A stretch of 64,000 nt of DNA, from NCBI RefSeq assembly GCF_035621495.1, contig NZ_CP141821.1, positions 1,640,760 through 1,704,759 of the forward strand, given 5' to 3'. Position numbers and translations under genes: made by a program. A model generated the notes under the pieces. It made no database searches, was not told the origin of the DNA, and worked only from the letters and a program-made list of their open reading frames with translations. This DNA is from Thermococcus sp. SY098 (lineage in GTDB: Archaea > Methanobacteriota_B > Thermococci > Thermococcales > Thermococcaceae). Shown here one piece after another: positions 55,901-64,000 of the stretch. The stretch's first letter is position 1. Each line of letters starts with the position of its first letter.

Positions 55901-56689
55901 AATTTAGCGGTTGAATCATCGGGCTGGAGGAGTGACGAGGACTTGGCCAAGGTGTGGATTCAGTGGAGCGGCTACGCCTACGGAAAGGATACCTTTGGCG
56001 TTGAAGCATATGACTCGCTGGTCTTGAACTTGAAAGAGGTGGACGTGATTAACAGGAACCACATAAGCGATGAGCACGACCCGACGAACTGCTGCTGCTA
56101 TTTTGCCCATCACGGGGGCTTTAAGACGGCCGTTGATGCCTTAACAGGCAAGAACGTTGAAGTGGTTCAGACGGACACAAGGGACATAAGCGATGCCAAA
56201 ATAGTTGACATGAAAGTTGAGCTTGAAAGGGTCGTTAGGACAAAGCTCCTCAATGATAGGTGGATTGAGGAAATGAAGAAGCACGGCTACAGAGGGGCGA
56301 GCGAGTTCTCAAAGAAGATTCTTCACTTGTACGGCTGGGAGGCAACGACGAAGCTCGTTGAAGATTGGGTTTTTGACGAGATAGCACAAAAGTACGTTTT
56401 GAATGAAGAAATGAGGAGATGGTTCGAGGAGCACAACCCCTACGCCATCGAGGAAATTGCAAGACGTTTGATTGAAGCTTATGAGCGCGGCTTGTGGAAG
56501 ACAACTGATGGATTAATTGAAAAGCTCATGGAGGTTTATTCCGAGATTGAGGGAATTTTGGAGGAGAGCCTTGGTGAAGGGGAAGTTCAAGGTGGGACAA
56601 TTGAAATCTACACAGCTGAGGATGACGAACACTGGAATGAAAAGATTGAGGAGGTGGATAAAATATGGAGCCTCGTGAAAAACGCTTAG
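52931..56689 (+). CDS. cobN: CobN-like / magnesium-chelatase H-like large subunit
   Basis: A 1252-residue cytoplasmic protein; GTG 52931 ([16 protein letters not shown]) overlaps the previous stop. It spans the CobN/BchH family length, with HHGG-type segments: [33 protein letters not shown] and [18 protein letters not shown]. CobN inserts Co2+ into a corrin with CobS/CobT; ChlH inserts Mg2+ into protoporphyrin with ChlI/ChlD. The next gene supplies an I/D partner. No other cobalamin or heme synthesis gene is visible here, so metal and macrocycle are unknown; CobN type is favoured by sequence flavour. Confidence 0.88.
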   Translation: MICLIIGYGARALPLLQEILREERIEGIVLTDQNCERELDKVERAEVIFIYAHELPEIVEEKIRESKAKVIACAGLESLTNVPEEILIKAKTYYVLGGEKNLRNLIRFLASLTGEAIEYEEPEEVPMHGVYHPELGLFESLDEYLEVYKRRPLIGVLFWRSAWLYKEFKPIGELIKALEEEGFGVIPVFTYGKDSTTGLGREKSEALEEFFMKGGKPIIDALVSLISFGTVDLKNLEKLNVPVFAPIRSYYQSLEEWEKSEQGVDYMTQVYGVIIPEVAGTIEPIFIAGTRNIEGYKVGEPYEEHMKYLAKRVKKWIELRKKPKSEVKIAIVLINPPCKGLEANIGVGLGLDVPESIVRLLHRLKEEGYYVGEDLPKNGEELIKLILEKKAISEFRWTSVEEIVKSGGAVDFVGLEEYLEWFNELPEDLRERIIKDWGKPEDVLAGKVDKALVGMVYEGRFVVPGICFGNVFITPQPKFGCAGARCDGKVCRILHDPTIVPPHQWWAVYRWITRKFMADVMIHFGTHGYLEFRPGKGVGLSPSCVPEASLDDVPHLYVYAVSNPMEGVIAKRRGYATLIDHVYPPMGMAEVLDDLDSLLTQYAKAKSLGDEARRKKIYEQILEKAKENKLRIANPEDEEQTIEEVHRYIELMRNSQINLGLHVFGHPPKEPETLAEYVATAMAYDSYASPSIRRVIAEAIGLDYNEIRKNPLGTTNGFTNRELLEIFHKIAVKSLERLLRGESFEVVEEEIGKFGFKVKEREKLEETFGKALEVAKKIAECEKEYDGFLKGLKGEYVEPGPSGAITRGKFEILPTGRNFYAVDPRTLPTKAAWQIGVETAEKLLKAYKEKHGRYPESVGQVLWSIDGYKADGEQIAQILYLIGVRPVWKGDVVAGLEVIPLEELGRPRIDVLVRISGIVRDTLPNYIYLIDEAIEKVVMLDEPPEMNYIKKHYIEHIKKLIELGKSFEEAQRFARFRVFSAPPGAYGAGVNLAVESSGWRSDEDLAKVWIQWSGYAYGKDTFGVEAYDSLVLNLKEVDVINRNHISDEHDPTNCCCYFAHHGGFKTAVDALTGKNVEVVQTDTRDISDAKIVDMKVELERVVRTKLLNDRWIEEMKKHGYRGASEFSKKILHLYGWEATTKLVEDWVFDEIAQKYVLNEEMRRWFEEHNPYAIEEIARRLIEAYERGLWKTTDGLIEKLMEVYSEIEGILEESLGEGEVQGGTIEIYTAEDDEHWNEKIEEVDKIWSLVKNA

Positions 56690-58581
56690 TCTTCCCATTC
56701 TCTGCAATAGTCGGGCAGGAAAAGGCTAAATTAGCTTTACTTTGTGTAGCCGTTAATCCGCTCATTGGTGGTGTTCTGCTTAAAGGAGATAAGGGGACGG
56801 GAAAATCAACCTTAGTTAGGGCTTTGGCCAACGTTTTGCCAGAAATTGAGGTCGTTGATGGCTGTCCCTTCAACTGCAATCCGAGGAATCCCCTGGAGAT
56901 GTGCGACAGCTGTTATGAGAGGTATGAGCGGGGAGAAGAGTTGCCAGTAGCGAAGAGGAAGATGCGCATTGTGGACCTGCCCTTAAGCGTTACAATAGAC
57001 AGGCTTGTTGGAACCGTTGATGTAGAGCGCTTTTTGAAGGAGGGCAGAAAAGCTCTGCAGCCCGGAATACTCGCGGAGGCGAACAGGAACGTGCTCTACA
57101 TCGATGAAGTGAACCTCTTGGATGACTACATAGCTGATTCACTCTTGGATGCTGCGGCAATGGGATGGAACACGATAGAGAGAGAAGGAATTTCCTTTAG
57201 GCATCCTGCTCGCTTTATCCTGGTTGGAAGCATGAACCCTGAGGAAGGTGAGCTTAGACCTCAAATCCTTGACAGATTTGGTTTGTGCGTTGAAGTTTCA
57301 GCACCAATGAATCCCGAGGAGAGAATAGAGATAGTTAGGAGAGTTGAAGAGTTTCATGAAGACCCGATAAGCTTCTATAAGAAGTTTGAGAGCGAAGAGA
57401 ATAAGCTCACGGAGAGAATCGTTAAGGCAAGGGAGATTTTGCCGAAGGTCGAGATAAGCGACGATCTGCTGAAGCTTTTGGCTGAAACTGTCATTAATTT
57501 GGGAATTAAAACCAACAGGGCTGAGATAGCCACGATAAAAACAGCCAAAGCAATAGCCGCCCTGAACGGAAGGAGAAGGGTCTCACTGGAAGACTTAGAG
57601 AAGGCTATGGAATTGGCTCTACCTCACCGTCTGAGGGATAAGCCCTTCCAAAAGCCACCTCAGATGAAGCCTCCAAAGCCTAAAGATGATAAGGAGCACA
57701 ATCATGACCACAAACACAACCATAGGCATGAGCACAAGAAGGAAGAAAAAAGTGGTGGAGAGTCTCGAAGTCAAGGGACTGGAAATTTAGAGCAAAATTT
57801 TCGTCCAAGCGAAGCTGAAATCCCAAGGATAGAGAGCAAAAACTTTGATGGAAGCGAATTCACGGGATACCGCTCTTCAAGAGACGTCAGCGTTACAGTG
57901 ATAAACTTCCCCAAAGGCGTTCCAGTTTCTTATCTTCCGCCGACCAACGGCAAAATTAAAGACGTTGATTTTTACAACTCTCTGGTCTGGGCAGTCTTAA
58001 ATGGAAAAAAGCCGCCAATAAAGCTTGATTTAAAGGACGTTCGTGTTAGGGTTAGGAAGGCAAAGGCACCAACGCTCTGGGTTCTCCTTTTGGATTCGAG
58101 CGGAAGTATGGCTGTGCAGAAGAGAATCAGCATTGCGAAGGGAATAGCGGAGAAATTGGTTGAGAACGGGTACACAAAGCGGTCAAAGGTAGCTTTGATA
58201 GTCGCAAAAGACAATCAGGCGGAAATCTTCGTCCCGCCTACTAAGAACTACTGGGAAGTACTTGAGAAAATAGAGAGCGTTCCAACTGGAGGGAGAACGC
58301 CTTTGAGTTCGGCCCTCTATAATCTTCTTCTGCTTGCTGAACGTGAGAGGAGAAAAGACAAGTCTCTAAAAGTTAGGGCATTCTTGATAACTGACGGAAA
58401 GGCGAATGTGTCGCTCTTTGGAAAGCGAATTAAGGATGAGATCATTGAGCTGGCAAAAGCTCTGAGGAAAAAGGGAATAGAACTTAATATCTACGACACA
58501 CGGGGCAGGGGGATAAATCCAGGAATTTCGTATGTTCCAGTTTTGAAGGAAGTTGCAAACGCCAAAGTTTACAGGGCGTGA
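56665..58581 (+). CDS. ChlI/ChlD fusion chelatase ATPase with His-rich linker and VWA domain
   Basis: A 638-residue protein starting inside the end of the CobN-like gene (25-base overlap). Residues 1-330 form an AAA+ ChlI module: Walker A GDKGTGKS (41-48), a four-Cys insert (Cys67, 71, 80, 83) and Walker [13 protein letters not shown] linker (330-400) contains seven alternating histidines (345-357), likely binding Ni2+, Co2+ or Zn2+. A C-terminal VWA domain has the MIDAS motif DSSGS at 477-481. ChlI/D-type motors load metal into the large subunit with ATP; the fusion is one protein here. Confidence 0.92.
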   Translation: MEPREKRLVFPFSAIVGQEKAKLALLCVAVNPLIGGVLLKGDKGTGKSTLVRALANVLPEIEVVDGCPFNCNPRNPLEMCDSCYERYERGEELPVAKRKMRIVDLPLSVTIDRLVGTVDVERFLKEGRKALQPGILAEANRNVLYIDEVNLLDDYIADSLLDAAAMGWNTIEREGISFRHPARFILVGSMNPEEGELRPQILDRFGLCVEVSAPMNPEERIEIVRRVEEFHEDPISFYKKFESEENKLTERIVKAREILPKVEISDDLLKLLAETVINLGIKTNRAEIATIKTAKAIAALNGRRRVSLEDLEKAMELALPHRLRDKPFQKPPQMKPPKPKDDKEHNHDHKHNHRHEHKKEEKSGGESRSQGTGNLEQNFRPSEAEIPRIESKNFDGSEFTGYRSSRDVSVTVINFPKGVPVSYLPPTNGKIKDVDFYNSLVWAVLNGKKPPIKLDLKDVRVRVRKAKAPTLWVLLLDSSGSMAVQKRISIAKGIAEKLVENGYTKRSKVALIVAKDNQAEIFVPPTKNYWEVLEKIESVPTGGRTPLSSALYNLLLLAERERRKDKSLKVRAFLITDGKANVSLFGKRIKDEIIELAKALRKKGIELNIYDTRGRGINPGISYVPVLKEVANAKVYRA

Positions 58582-58585
58582 GAGC

Positions 58586-59500
58586 TTGGACTTTTTAAAG
58601 CTCTACATAATTTCGATGGCCTCAATTACTTTTGGGTATATTTTAGCCGAGACTCTAAGTGAGACTAACCTGATAAAGCTCATTGGGGCTAAAACTTCCA
58701 AGATAGCAAAGCTTGGCATTCACCCGGCTCTGACGCCAGTTCCAGCGTTGTATTTGGTTAGTCCAAGAGTTGCCCATGCAAATGCCTCTGCCTTGTTGAA
58801 AGAAGGGTTAATTGAGCCAATTGACCTTTACATAGCTATCCTTGCTTCAAATCTCTCGTTGAGAGTTATGTATATTTATCGCTATTATTTACCTGTGCTT
58901 CTACCTCTCTTAGGGATCGTAATGCTTTATTTCATTGGTCTGAGGATTCTCTTTGATTTTCTTCTTGTTTTTGTAGTTTTGATGATTGGACATAAGAGAT
59001 ACAGGGGTGTAAAAGTCAACGGCGAGAATAACAAAATTAAGCTTAACTTTTCAAGGAAAGCTTTCAAAAAGGGGTTAATCAAGGGATTAACAGCCTCACT
59101 AAACTTTGCTTTAAGGTTTACGCCTCTTTTCCTCTTGGTTGTCTTTATGCTTAAGTTGGGTATCTCAGATAAGATAGCCCTTGCTCTGTCTCCCATACTT
59201 GAAAAGCTTGGTTTAGACTCTTTGGGTATTACTTACATTACAACCGCCATCTTCAGCCCGAGGGCTGCTTATGGAATAGCCAAAGTGATGCTGAGTTACA
59301 ATTACCCAATGCAAAAAGTCTTAGGGTGCATGTTCCTTGGGAATGGGCTGTTTGTTCTTCTCAATGAAAGCTGGGTTAGGATTTTGCCATTTTATTCTGG
59401 GCTCTATCCGAGGGAAGTGACTTTGAGGCTCCTATTTCTTCAAGCTGGATTATCTTCTCTTTACAACATCTTTTTGGCAATTGTTCTACTTAAACTCTAA
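58586..59500 (+). CDS. Gate-domain membrane protein 2
   Basis: A 304-residue protein; TTG 58586 ([16 protein letters not shown]) follows GCGTGAGAG, 4 bases after the chelatase stop; ATG further in is possible. It has about eight transmembrane helices and is homologous to the Gate-domain protein at 51990-52934, for example [18 protein letters not shown] and the [20 protein letters not shown] region. It ends the cluster, converging on nadE with a 4-base overlap. Paired Gate proteins flanking the chelatase suggest a two-component transporter, by inference. Confidence 0.85.
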   Translation: MDFLKLYIISMASITFGYILAETLSETNLIKLIGAKTSKIAKLGIHPALTPVPALYLVSPRVAHANASALLKEGLIEPIDLYIAILASNLSLRVMYIYRYYLPVLLPLLGIVMLYFIGLRILFDFLLVFVVLMIGHKRYRGVKVNGENNKIKLNFSRKAFKKGLIKGLTASLNFALRFTPLFLLVVFMLKLGISDKIALALSPILEKLGLDSLGITYITTAIFSPRAAYGIAKVMLSYNYPMQKVLGCMFLGNGLFVLLNESWVRILPFYSGLYPREVTLRLLFLQAGLSSLYNIFLAIVLLKL

Positions 59501-60261
59501 AATTCTGGTCCTATTGGTAGTCTTCTCTTGTGTTCGGTTTTCTTTATTAAATTCTCAACGTATTCGATTTTTTCAATTGGAATATTCAACTCCTCGGCAA
59601 TTTTCTCCTTGGGCATCTTCAAATCAACTAATCTGTAAAGAATCTCATCCAAGAGCCTGTAGCTTATGCCGAGTTCATCCTCATCCGTCTGCCCAATCCA
59701 GAGCCCAGCAGTGGGCTTCTTCTTAATGATCTTCTCCGGAACACCCAACCTCTTGGCAATCTCCCAGACTTCCGTTTTGTAGAGGTTTATCAGTGGAGCA
59801 TAATCACTTGCACCATCACCCCACTTAGTATAATAACCCGTCAAAAGCTCACTCTTATTGCTTGTTCCCAAGACGAGGAGGTTGTACTGGTTTGCATGAG
59901 CGTAGAGCAAAATCATCCTTGCTCTCACCATTATGTTGCCTTTAGTAATTTTGTTCGGCTCGAAGTCAAGACTTTTTTCAAAAGCATCAACAATTGGCTT
60001 GATGTTGATGATCTTATAGTTAATTCCAAGAGTTTCACAGACTAATTTCGCATCTTCCACATCCTGATTCTCGTAGTATGGCATTATCAAGCCAAGAACT
60101 TTCTCCTTTCCCAAAGCCTTCACCGCAAGAAAAGCAGTAGTAGCACTATCAACACCACCACTAACACCAACCACTACACCCTCTACCTTGGCTTCATCAA
60201 CCTTCTCCCGAATAAAAGAAACTAGCTTTGTAATTACCTCATCATAGTCAAGTTGTCTCAT
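59497..60261 (-). CDS. nadE: NAD synthetase (ammonia type)
   Basis: A 254-residue enzyme starting at ATG 60261 ([16 protein letters not shown]) after GAGGTGATT. It forms NAD+ from deamido-NAD+, ATP and ammonia. The PP-loop SGGVDSA is at residues 34-40; [19 protein letters not shown] binds the nucleotide. No glutaminase domain is present, so free ammonia is used. It is convergent with the chelatase cluster; a TATA-like TTTATTTTATA lies about 25 bases upstream. Confidence 0.96.
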   Translation of the reverse strand: MRQLDYDEVITKLVSFIREKVDEAKVEGVVVGVSGGVDSATTAFLAVKALGKEKVLGLIMPYYENQDVEDAKLVCETLGINYKIINIKPIVDAFEKSLDFEPNKITKGNIMVRARMILLYAHANQYNLLVLGTSNKSELLTGYYTKWGDGASDYAPLINLYKTEVWEIAKRLGVPEKIIKKKPTAGLWIGQTDEDELGISYRLLDEILYRLVDLKMPKEKIAEELNIPIEKIEYVENLIKKTEHKRRLPIGPEF

Positions 60262-60307
60262 TGTAATCACCTCTATGGGGTATAAAATAAAAGAAAGCTT
60301 TAAACCT

Positions 60308-61372
60308 TTACATTTCAACGGCAAGTATCTTTACATGTTTATCTCTGTTTTTTATGAGCTCCTTGAAGCCTTTCTCTATTATTTCTTCCAGCTTAACCTT
60401 TGAGGTTATTAGAGGTTTAACATCAACCCTTTTTGATGCAACTAAAGAGATTCCTCTACAGAAATCATCGGCGCTGTGAGAGACCGATCCAATTATGCTT
60501 TTTTCTCCAACTACAAGTCCTTTAGCATCAAAAGATGTCAGACATTTAAAAACTCCCAAAGCAACTGCTTTTCCACCTTTTCTTATGCTTTCCACAGCAA
60601 TCTTGAATGTTTCATTTAGTCCAACACACTCAAAGCTGACATCAGCTCCAAGTTCTGTCTCTCCTCTTATCTCTTCGATAACCTCTTCAACACTTTTTCC
60701 ACTTGGATCAATTGTTATATCAGCACCGATCTCCTCTGCCTTCTTTCTCCTTGCTTTGGAAGGCTCTACAACAATTATTTTCCCTGCTCCAGAAGCTTTT
60801 GCAACTAAAAGGACGCATAAGCCAATGGGCCCAGCACCAATTATCACTACGCTGTCACCGGGCATCAGCTGAGCCTTTTTAACAGCTCTAACGCCAACTG
60901 AGAGCGGTTCAACTAATGCACCCTCTTCAAATGAAACGCTCTCTGGTATTTTGTATGCCTGATATGGCCTGACTAAGGCATATTCGGCAAAACCTCCGTC
61001 TTCACTTAGCCCTGTTACTCCAAAGTTTACACATAGGTTTTCCATACCTCTCTTACAGAAGTAGCACTCGCCGCAGTGAATTACTGGAAAGACGGCAACC
61101 CTATCACCTACTTCAAAGCCTTTAACTCCTGCTCCAACCTCAACAACTTCTCCAGCAAATTCGTGACCAATGGTGACTGGAGCAGTTTTTCCTGTGAGGG
61201 GATGGGGCTCTTTGGTTGGTATAAAAATTGGGCCATTTAGATACTCATTTAAGTCTGTTCCGCAGATGCCGCATGCTTTTATCTTGATTTTAATGAAGCC
61301 TGGCTTTATACTTGGCTCTCTAACTTCTTCGAGCCTTAGGTCCCTCTTTCCGTACCATCTAACTGCGAGCAT
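60308..61372 (-). CDS. Zinc-dependent MDR alcohol/polyol dehydrogenase
   Basis: A 354-residue cytoplasmic enzyme of the medium-chain dehydrogenase family ([16 protein letters not shown]). Catalytic zinc residues Cys37 (GICGTD) and His in [12 protein letters not shown] are present, with four structural-zinc cysteines in [15 protein letters not shown] and the NAD(P) motif GAGPIGL. The sequence is closest in feel to 2,3-butanediol or sorbitol dehydrogenases rather than threonine dehydrogenase; substrate unsure. Two TTCATGAA palindromes between TATA and start suggest repressor control. Confidence 0.88.
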   Translation of the reverse strand: MLAVRWYGKRDLRLEEVREPSIKPGFIKIKIKACGICGTDLNEYLNGPIFIPTKEPHPLTGKTAPVTIGHEFAGEVVEVGAGVKGFEVGDRVAVFPVIHCGECYFCKRGMENLCVNFGVTGLSEDGGFAEYALVRPYQAYKIPESVSFEEGALVEPLSVGVRAVKKAQLMPGDSVVIIGAGPIGLCVLLVAKASGAGKIIVVEPSKARRKKAEEIGADITIDPSGKSVEEVIEEIRGETELGADVSFECVGLNETFKIAVESIRKGGKAVALGVFKCLTSFDAKGLVVGEKSIIGSVSHSADDFCRGISLVASKRVDVKPLITSKVKLEEIIEKGFKELIKNRDKHVKILAVEM

Positions 61373-61388
61373 TTTTCTTCACCTAGCG

Positions 61389-61410
61389 TTCATGAACAAA
61401 AATTCATGAA
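61389..61410 (-). promoter_or_regulatory. Double TTCATGAA operator of the dehydrogenase gene
   Basis: Two identical 8-bp palindromes, TTCATGAA, lie at 61389-61396 and 61403-61410, 14 bp apart centre to centre, 17 to 38 bases before ATG 61372. They sit just downstream of a TATA-like GAATTAAATT, where a bound repressor would block initiation. Confidence 0.6.
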
Positions 61411-61492
61411 TTTAATTCTTTCCCTTTGATTTTTGGAGAAGTGACAACTCAACTTTTTTATACCCCTTGCCATGTATGGGAATGCGAGGAAG

Positions 61493-62068
61493 ATGATAGC
61501 GGCAGTACTGGCTGGTGGGAAGTCCCGAAGATTTGGTGAGAATAAGCTACTCTACAAAGTTGATGGAAAGCCCATTGTTATGCACACCATAGAGCGGTTG
61601 CTGAAAGCTGAGAATATCGATGATGTAGTAATCGTTACATGTCAAGAAAAAAAGGAAGACTTTGAGGCATTGAGGTTTAGAGTTCTGATTGATGACCTCT
61701 TGGTTGGGCCAATTGGTGGCATTTTTGTGGCTCTAAAAGAGGTTGGTGACGCCTTCATTGCGGCTGGAGATTTACCCCTAATAAATCCAAAATTTGTGGA
61801 CTACATTGTTGAACGCTTTTATAAGAGTAAGTCCTTGGCATGCATCCCGATGTGGGCAAATGGCTATATAGAGCCACTGCATGCTGTCTACTCCAAGGAT
61901 CTTCTCCCAATTTTAAAAGAGCAGATAGAGAAAGGAGAGTACATGATTCGAAAAGCGATAGAGAAGGCAGATCCTTGTTATATTACGATTGATTACCTTC
62001 CTGAAGAATTTAAAGAGAGCTTCTTCAACATAAACACGAAGCATGATTTAAAACGTCTTTTGGGTTAA
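61493..62068 (+). CDS. mobA: MobA-like nucleotidyltransferase (molybdenum cofactor guanylyltransferase family)
   Basis: A 191-residue protein; ATG 61493 (MIAAVLAGGKSRRFGENK) follows GCGAGGAAG; an upstream ATG at 61472 is possible. The LAGGKSRRFGENK nucleotide-binding motif and AGDLPLI (like AGDMPF) identify the MobA/IspD-like family. It links GMP to molybdopterin to make the molybdenum or tungsten guanine dinucleotide; Thermococcales use tungsten pterin enzymes. Related members use other substrates, so the cofactor role is probable, not certain. Confidence 0.85.
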   Translation: MIAAVLAGGKSRRFGENKLLYKVDGKPIVMHTIERLLKAENIDDVVIVTCQEKKEDFEALRFRVLIDDLLVGPIGGIFVALKEVGDAFIAAGDLPLINPKFVDYIVERFYKSKSLACIPMWANGYIEPLHAVYSKDLLPILKEQIEKGEYMIRKAIEKADPCYITIDYLPEEFKESFFNINTKHDLKRLLG

Positions 62069-62085
62069 GCACAGCGGCATGCCAA

Positions 62086-63009
62086 TTATAGTGTCTTCGC
62101 AAGGATTACAAATCTGTCAAGGACTTTAGGCTTGAAAGCTTGAATTTTCTCAAGGTCTTTTTCTGAGATTGAAGTCCTAATCTCTCTAAATCCTAACTCT
62201 TTTGCTCTGCTTCCGATCTGCAGAACGAGTTCCTCAATGTTGTCTCCCCATGCATATAACGTTGCAATGTCTTTTCCGAAGAAGCTTTCCTCAAGGATAT
62301 AATAACTCTCCCCAATTTGCCCGCTTTCAAAGTAGAGAAGATCATCTATCCCGGCTATTCTGTCCTTGAATGGTGTGAACCAGTGATGATAAGAGCTCTG
62401 AAATTTTCCGAGAATTATTTCTTTGTTTTTGACTTCTTCCCAAGAGAACTCTCGAATGCTAAATTCAGCTTTAGCATCTTTATTTGGAAGCGTTGAAAGA
62501 TCAATGCTAATGAAGCAACCCCTGTGAAGGATGTCTTTAATTCCAACCTTTTCATAAAACCCCACTGCTTCTTTCTCTGGTGTCACTGTCAAAAGCTCAC
62601 ATTTCTCTTTTCTTGCAAGCTCTTCAGCCGCTTTTACAAGTTCTCGTCCTATTCCCTGTCCTCTAAATTCCCTGTGAACTTCAAGGACGTCTATGTGGGC
62701 TATCTTTTTGATTTTCCCATTTATGAGCTCTTCGCTTATGAACAGCTCCAATTCTCCAACAATTCTGCCTTCAATTTCTGCTATCAGCGGAATTTGTCCG
62801 TTAAGAAGGAGGTTATTCAAATGAACGGCACATGTTTCAATACTCATCCAAGGTCCGCCATGCAGATACCTTTCTTTGAGGGTTAAATTATCGTAGGAAT
62901 CTGGTTCTCTTCTCTGTCCATTTTCGTAGTGATGCCATTCCTCTACATCGGAACAGTGAACATCAACGATACCTCTGGTATCTTCAAGCTTGGCGATCCT
63001 AATCCTCAT
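62086..63009 (-). CDS. GNAT family N-acetyltransferase
   Basis: A 307-residue protein (MRIRIAKLEDTRGIVDVH). Residues 1 to 165 form a complete GNAT domain with motif A at EVHREFRGQGIGRELVKAAE, where Gln/Arg-x-x-Gly-x-Gly/Ala binds acetyl-CoA. A second, less conserved domain fills the rest, perhaps a degenerate GNAT. Acetyl-CoA dependent N-acetylation of an unknown substrate in the cytoplasm. Confidence 0.88.
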   Translation of the reverse strand: MRIRIAKLEDTRGIVDVHCSDVEEWHHYENGQRREPDSYDNLTLKERYLHGGPWMSIETCAVHLNNLLLNGQIPLIAEIEGRIVGELELFISEELINGKIKKIAHIDVLEVHREFRGQGIGRELVKAAEELARKEKCELLTVTPEKEAVGFYEKVGIKDILHRGCFISIDLSTLPNKDAKAEFSIREFSWEEVKNKEIILGKFQSSYHHWFTPFKDRIAGIDDLLYFESGQIGESYYILEESFFGKDIATLYAWGDNIEELVLQIGSRAKELGFREIRTSISEKDLEKIQAFKPKVLDRFVILAKTL

Positions 63010-63037
63010 CCCATCACCAGTGAAAGTTGAAAAAGAA

Positions 63038-63997
63038 TCAAAGCTCAGCTTCGCCTAAGAATTCGAGTAAATCAAGCAGTCTTCTGTCTTTAACTTTAAG
63101 TACTGCCTCACTTACTTCTTCCCTTCCAACCTTGCCATCTTTGAACAGTGCAATTGCTTTAATGCCCTCAAAGAAGTCCTTCAGCTCTGGAACGGCATTG
63201 GCGAACATGTCAATGTTGTTGTAAATTATCTCGAATTCATCTTCAATCATGAGCTGCCAGACTACGTCAATCAGTGCGTCAAATGCAATATCAAAGTACT
63301 CTCCTTTCTTAGCTTCTACCATAGCATAGAGGCACTCCTGCAGAGCGGCTTCGTAATTGTCTTGCTCTTCAAATATTTCTTCAAATGCCAAGTGAATTTG
63401 GGCTTTGAGCTGGGGTTTGTCAAGAACCTTCGGCAAGATTTTGGCTAATTCTGCTTTTGCTGTCGGAATGTCACCTTTCTCAAAGGTTACATATGCCCTG
63501 TAAATCTGAATGTGAAGAACATCTTCATATCTTCCGAGCTCTTTCAGGATTTCTTCTGCTTTTTTCATTAGTTCAAGTGCTTTGTCGTACTCCAGTAATT
63601 CCTCATGGATAAGTGCCATATTGTAATAAACCTTTGCGATGTTCTCCTTGTTTCCTCTCTCGGTTTCTTCCTCTAACAGTTGCCTGTAAAGATCAAGGGA
63701 CTTCTCAAGATTTCCAATGAGGAAGTACAAATCTGCAAGATGATATTTAGCCTCGAATGTGTCTTCCTTCTCGGCAAGTTTTTCGAATTCCGATATTTTA
63801 TCAATTTCAAGGAATTCGAGATAATAGTAAACAACCAACTTGTATAGCTCGGGATTTTTACACTCTAAGGCCAACTTCTCAGCTTTTTCGAGAACCTCTT
63901 TTAAGTCCTCTTCGCTGAGCTCATCAACTTTGTAGTACAAAAGGCTTGCAACCTTTTTGCAGTCTTTTTCTTGGATTGCTTTAAGGATCTCCTCCAT
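63038..63997 (-). CDS. TPR-repeat protein
   Basis: A 319-residue protein of helical repeats starting at ATG 63997 (MEEILKAIQEKDCKKVAS), at the right edge; the ribosome binding site lies outside. Repeats of about 34 residues carry tetratricopeptide features (AKYHLADLYFLIGNLEKSLD, AKVYYNMALIHEELLEYDKA). It provides protein-protein binding; partner unknown. Confidence 0.85.
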   Translation of the reverse strand: MEEILKAIQEKDCKKVASLLYYKVDELSEEDLKEVLEKAEKLALECKNPELYKLVVYYYLEFLEIDKISEFEKLAEKEDTFEAKYHLADLYFLIGNLEKSLDLYRQLLEEETERGNKENIAKVYYNMALIHEELLEYDKALELMKKAEEILKELGRYEDVLHIQIYRAYVTFEKGDIPTAKAELAKILPKVLDKPQLKAQIHLAFEEIFEEQDNYEAALQECLYAMVEAKKGEYFDIAFDALIDVVWQLMIEDEFEIIYNNIDMFANAVPELKDFFEGIKAIALFKDGKVGREEVSEAVLKVKDRRLLDLLEFLGEAEL

Positions 63998-64000
63998 ACA

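Overview
The window looks like a chromosome segment of a hyperthermophilic euryarchaeon of the order Thermococcales, most likely Thermococcus. This rests on the gene content (pyrolysin-like protease, CoA-dependent sulfur reductase type flavoprotein, archaeal NMD3, DUF424, DUF1464, stomatin/NfeD pair, phosphoenolpyruvate synthase), on GGTGA-type ribosome binding sites, and on archaeal TATA promoters. No species can be named from sequence alone.

Positions 1 to about 15,950 are the right-hand part of an integrated virus-like element. Nearly all its genes lie on the minus strand, are small and tightly packed, and are mostly orphans. Recognisable parts are a probable double-jelly-roll major capsid protein (4221-5138), a packaging-type ATPase (6043-6746), many small membrane proteins, a PD-(D/E)XK nuclease-like protein, ribbon-helix-helix-like and AT-hook coiled-coil proteins, and two AbrB-like regulators (13584-13787, 14107-14298). 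The right end is the N-terminal half of an SSV-type integrase (15629-15916) running into a complete tRNA-Leu(CAA) gene (15863-15950). This matches the pTN3/TKV4 type of Thermococcus element. The left end and the integrase C-terminal half lie outside the window. Three copies of a 34-bp box mark promoters of the element, and palindromes around TTTGGTATATACCAAA surround the AbrB-like genes. Four very short genes (33 to 50 codons) are added here.

From 15,960 to about 46,400 comes host chromosome: a MATE exporter, ppsA, an STT3-like glycosyltransferase fused to an alpha/alpha-toroid-like domain, two tandem paralogous membrane proteins, an M20 amidohydrolase and a very large secreted subtilase. These are followed by the stomatin/NfeD pair, DUF424, NMD3, DUF1464, a sulfur/CoA-disulfide reductase and an MFS transporter convergent with a hypothetical gene. 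Next come TrmO, a probable structured non-coding RNA (about 40125-40308), a gene remnant, and a NifX-like gene and a radical SAM gene sharing one operator. The stretch ends with a TrkA-C-domain membrane protein, an ion channel with an N-terminal zinc-knuckle-like motif, a NAD-kinase-like protein and a degenerate HerA-like protein.

From 46,467 to 59,500 hypD and hypC (NiFe hydrogenase maturation) stand divergent to a seven-gene plus-strand cluster. It encodes a tandem-duplicated binding lipoprotein, a BtuC/FecCD-type permease, an ABC ATPase, a Gate-domain membrane protein, a CobN-like chelatase, a ChlI/ChlD fusion with a histidine-rich linker, and a second Gate-domain membrane protein. It reads as one transport-plus-chelatase system for a metal or metal-tetrapyrrole and is the most interesting chromosomal locus. 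The right end carries nadE, a zinc alcohol dehydrogenase, mobA-like, a GNAT acetyltransferase and a TPR protein.
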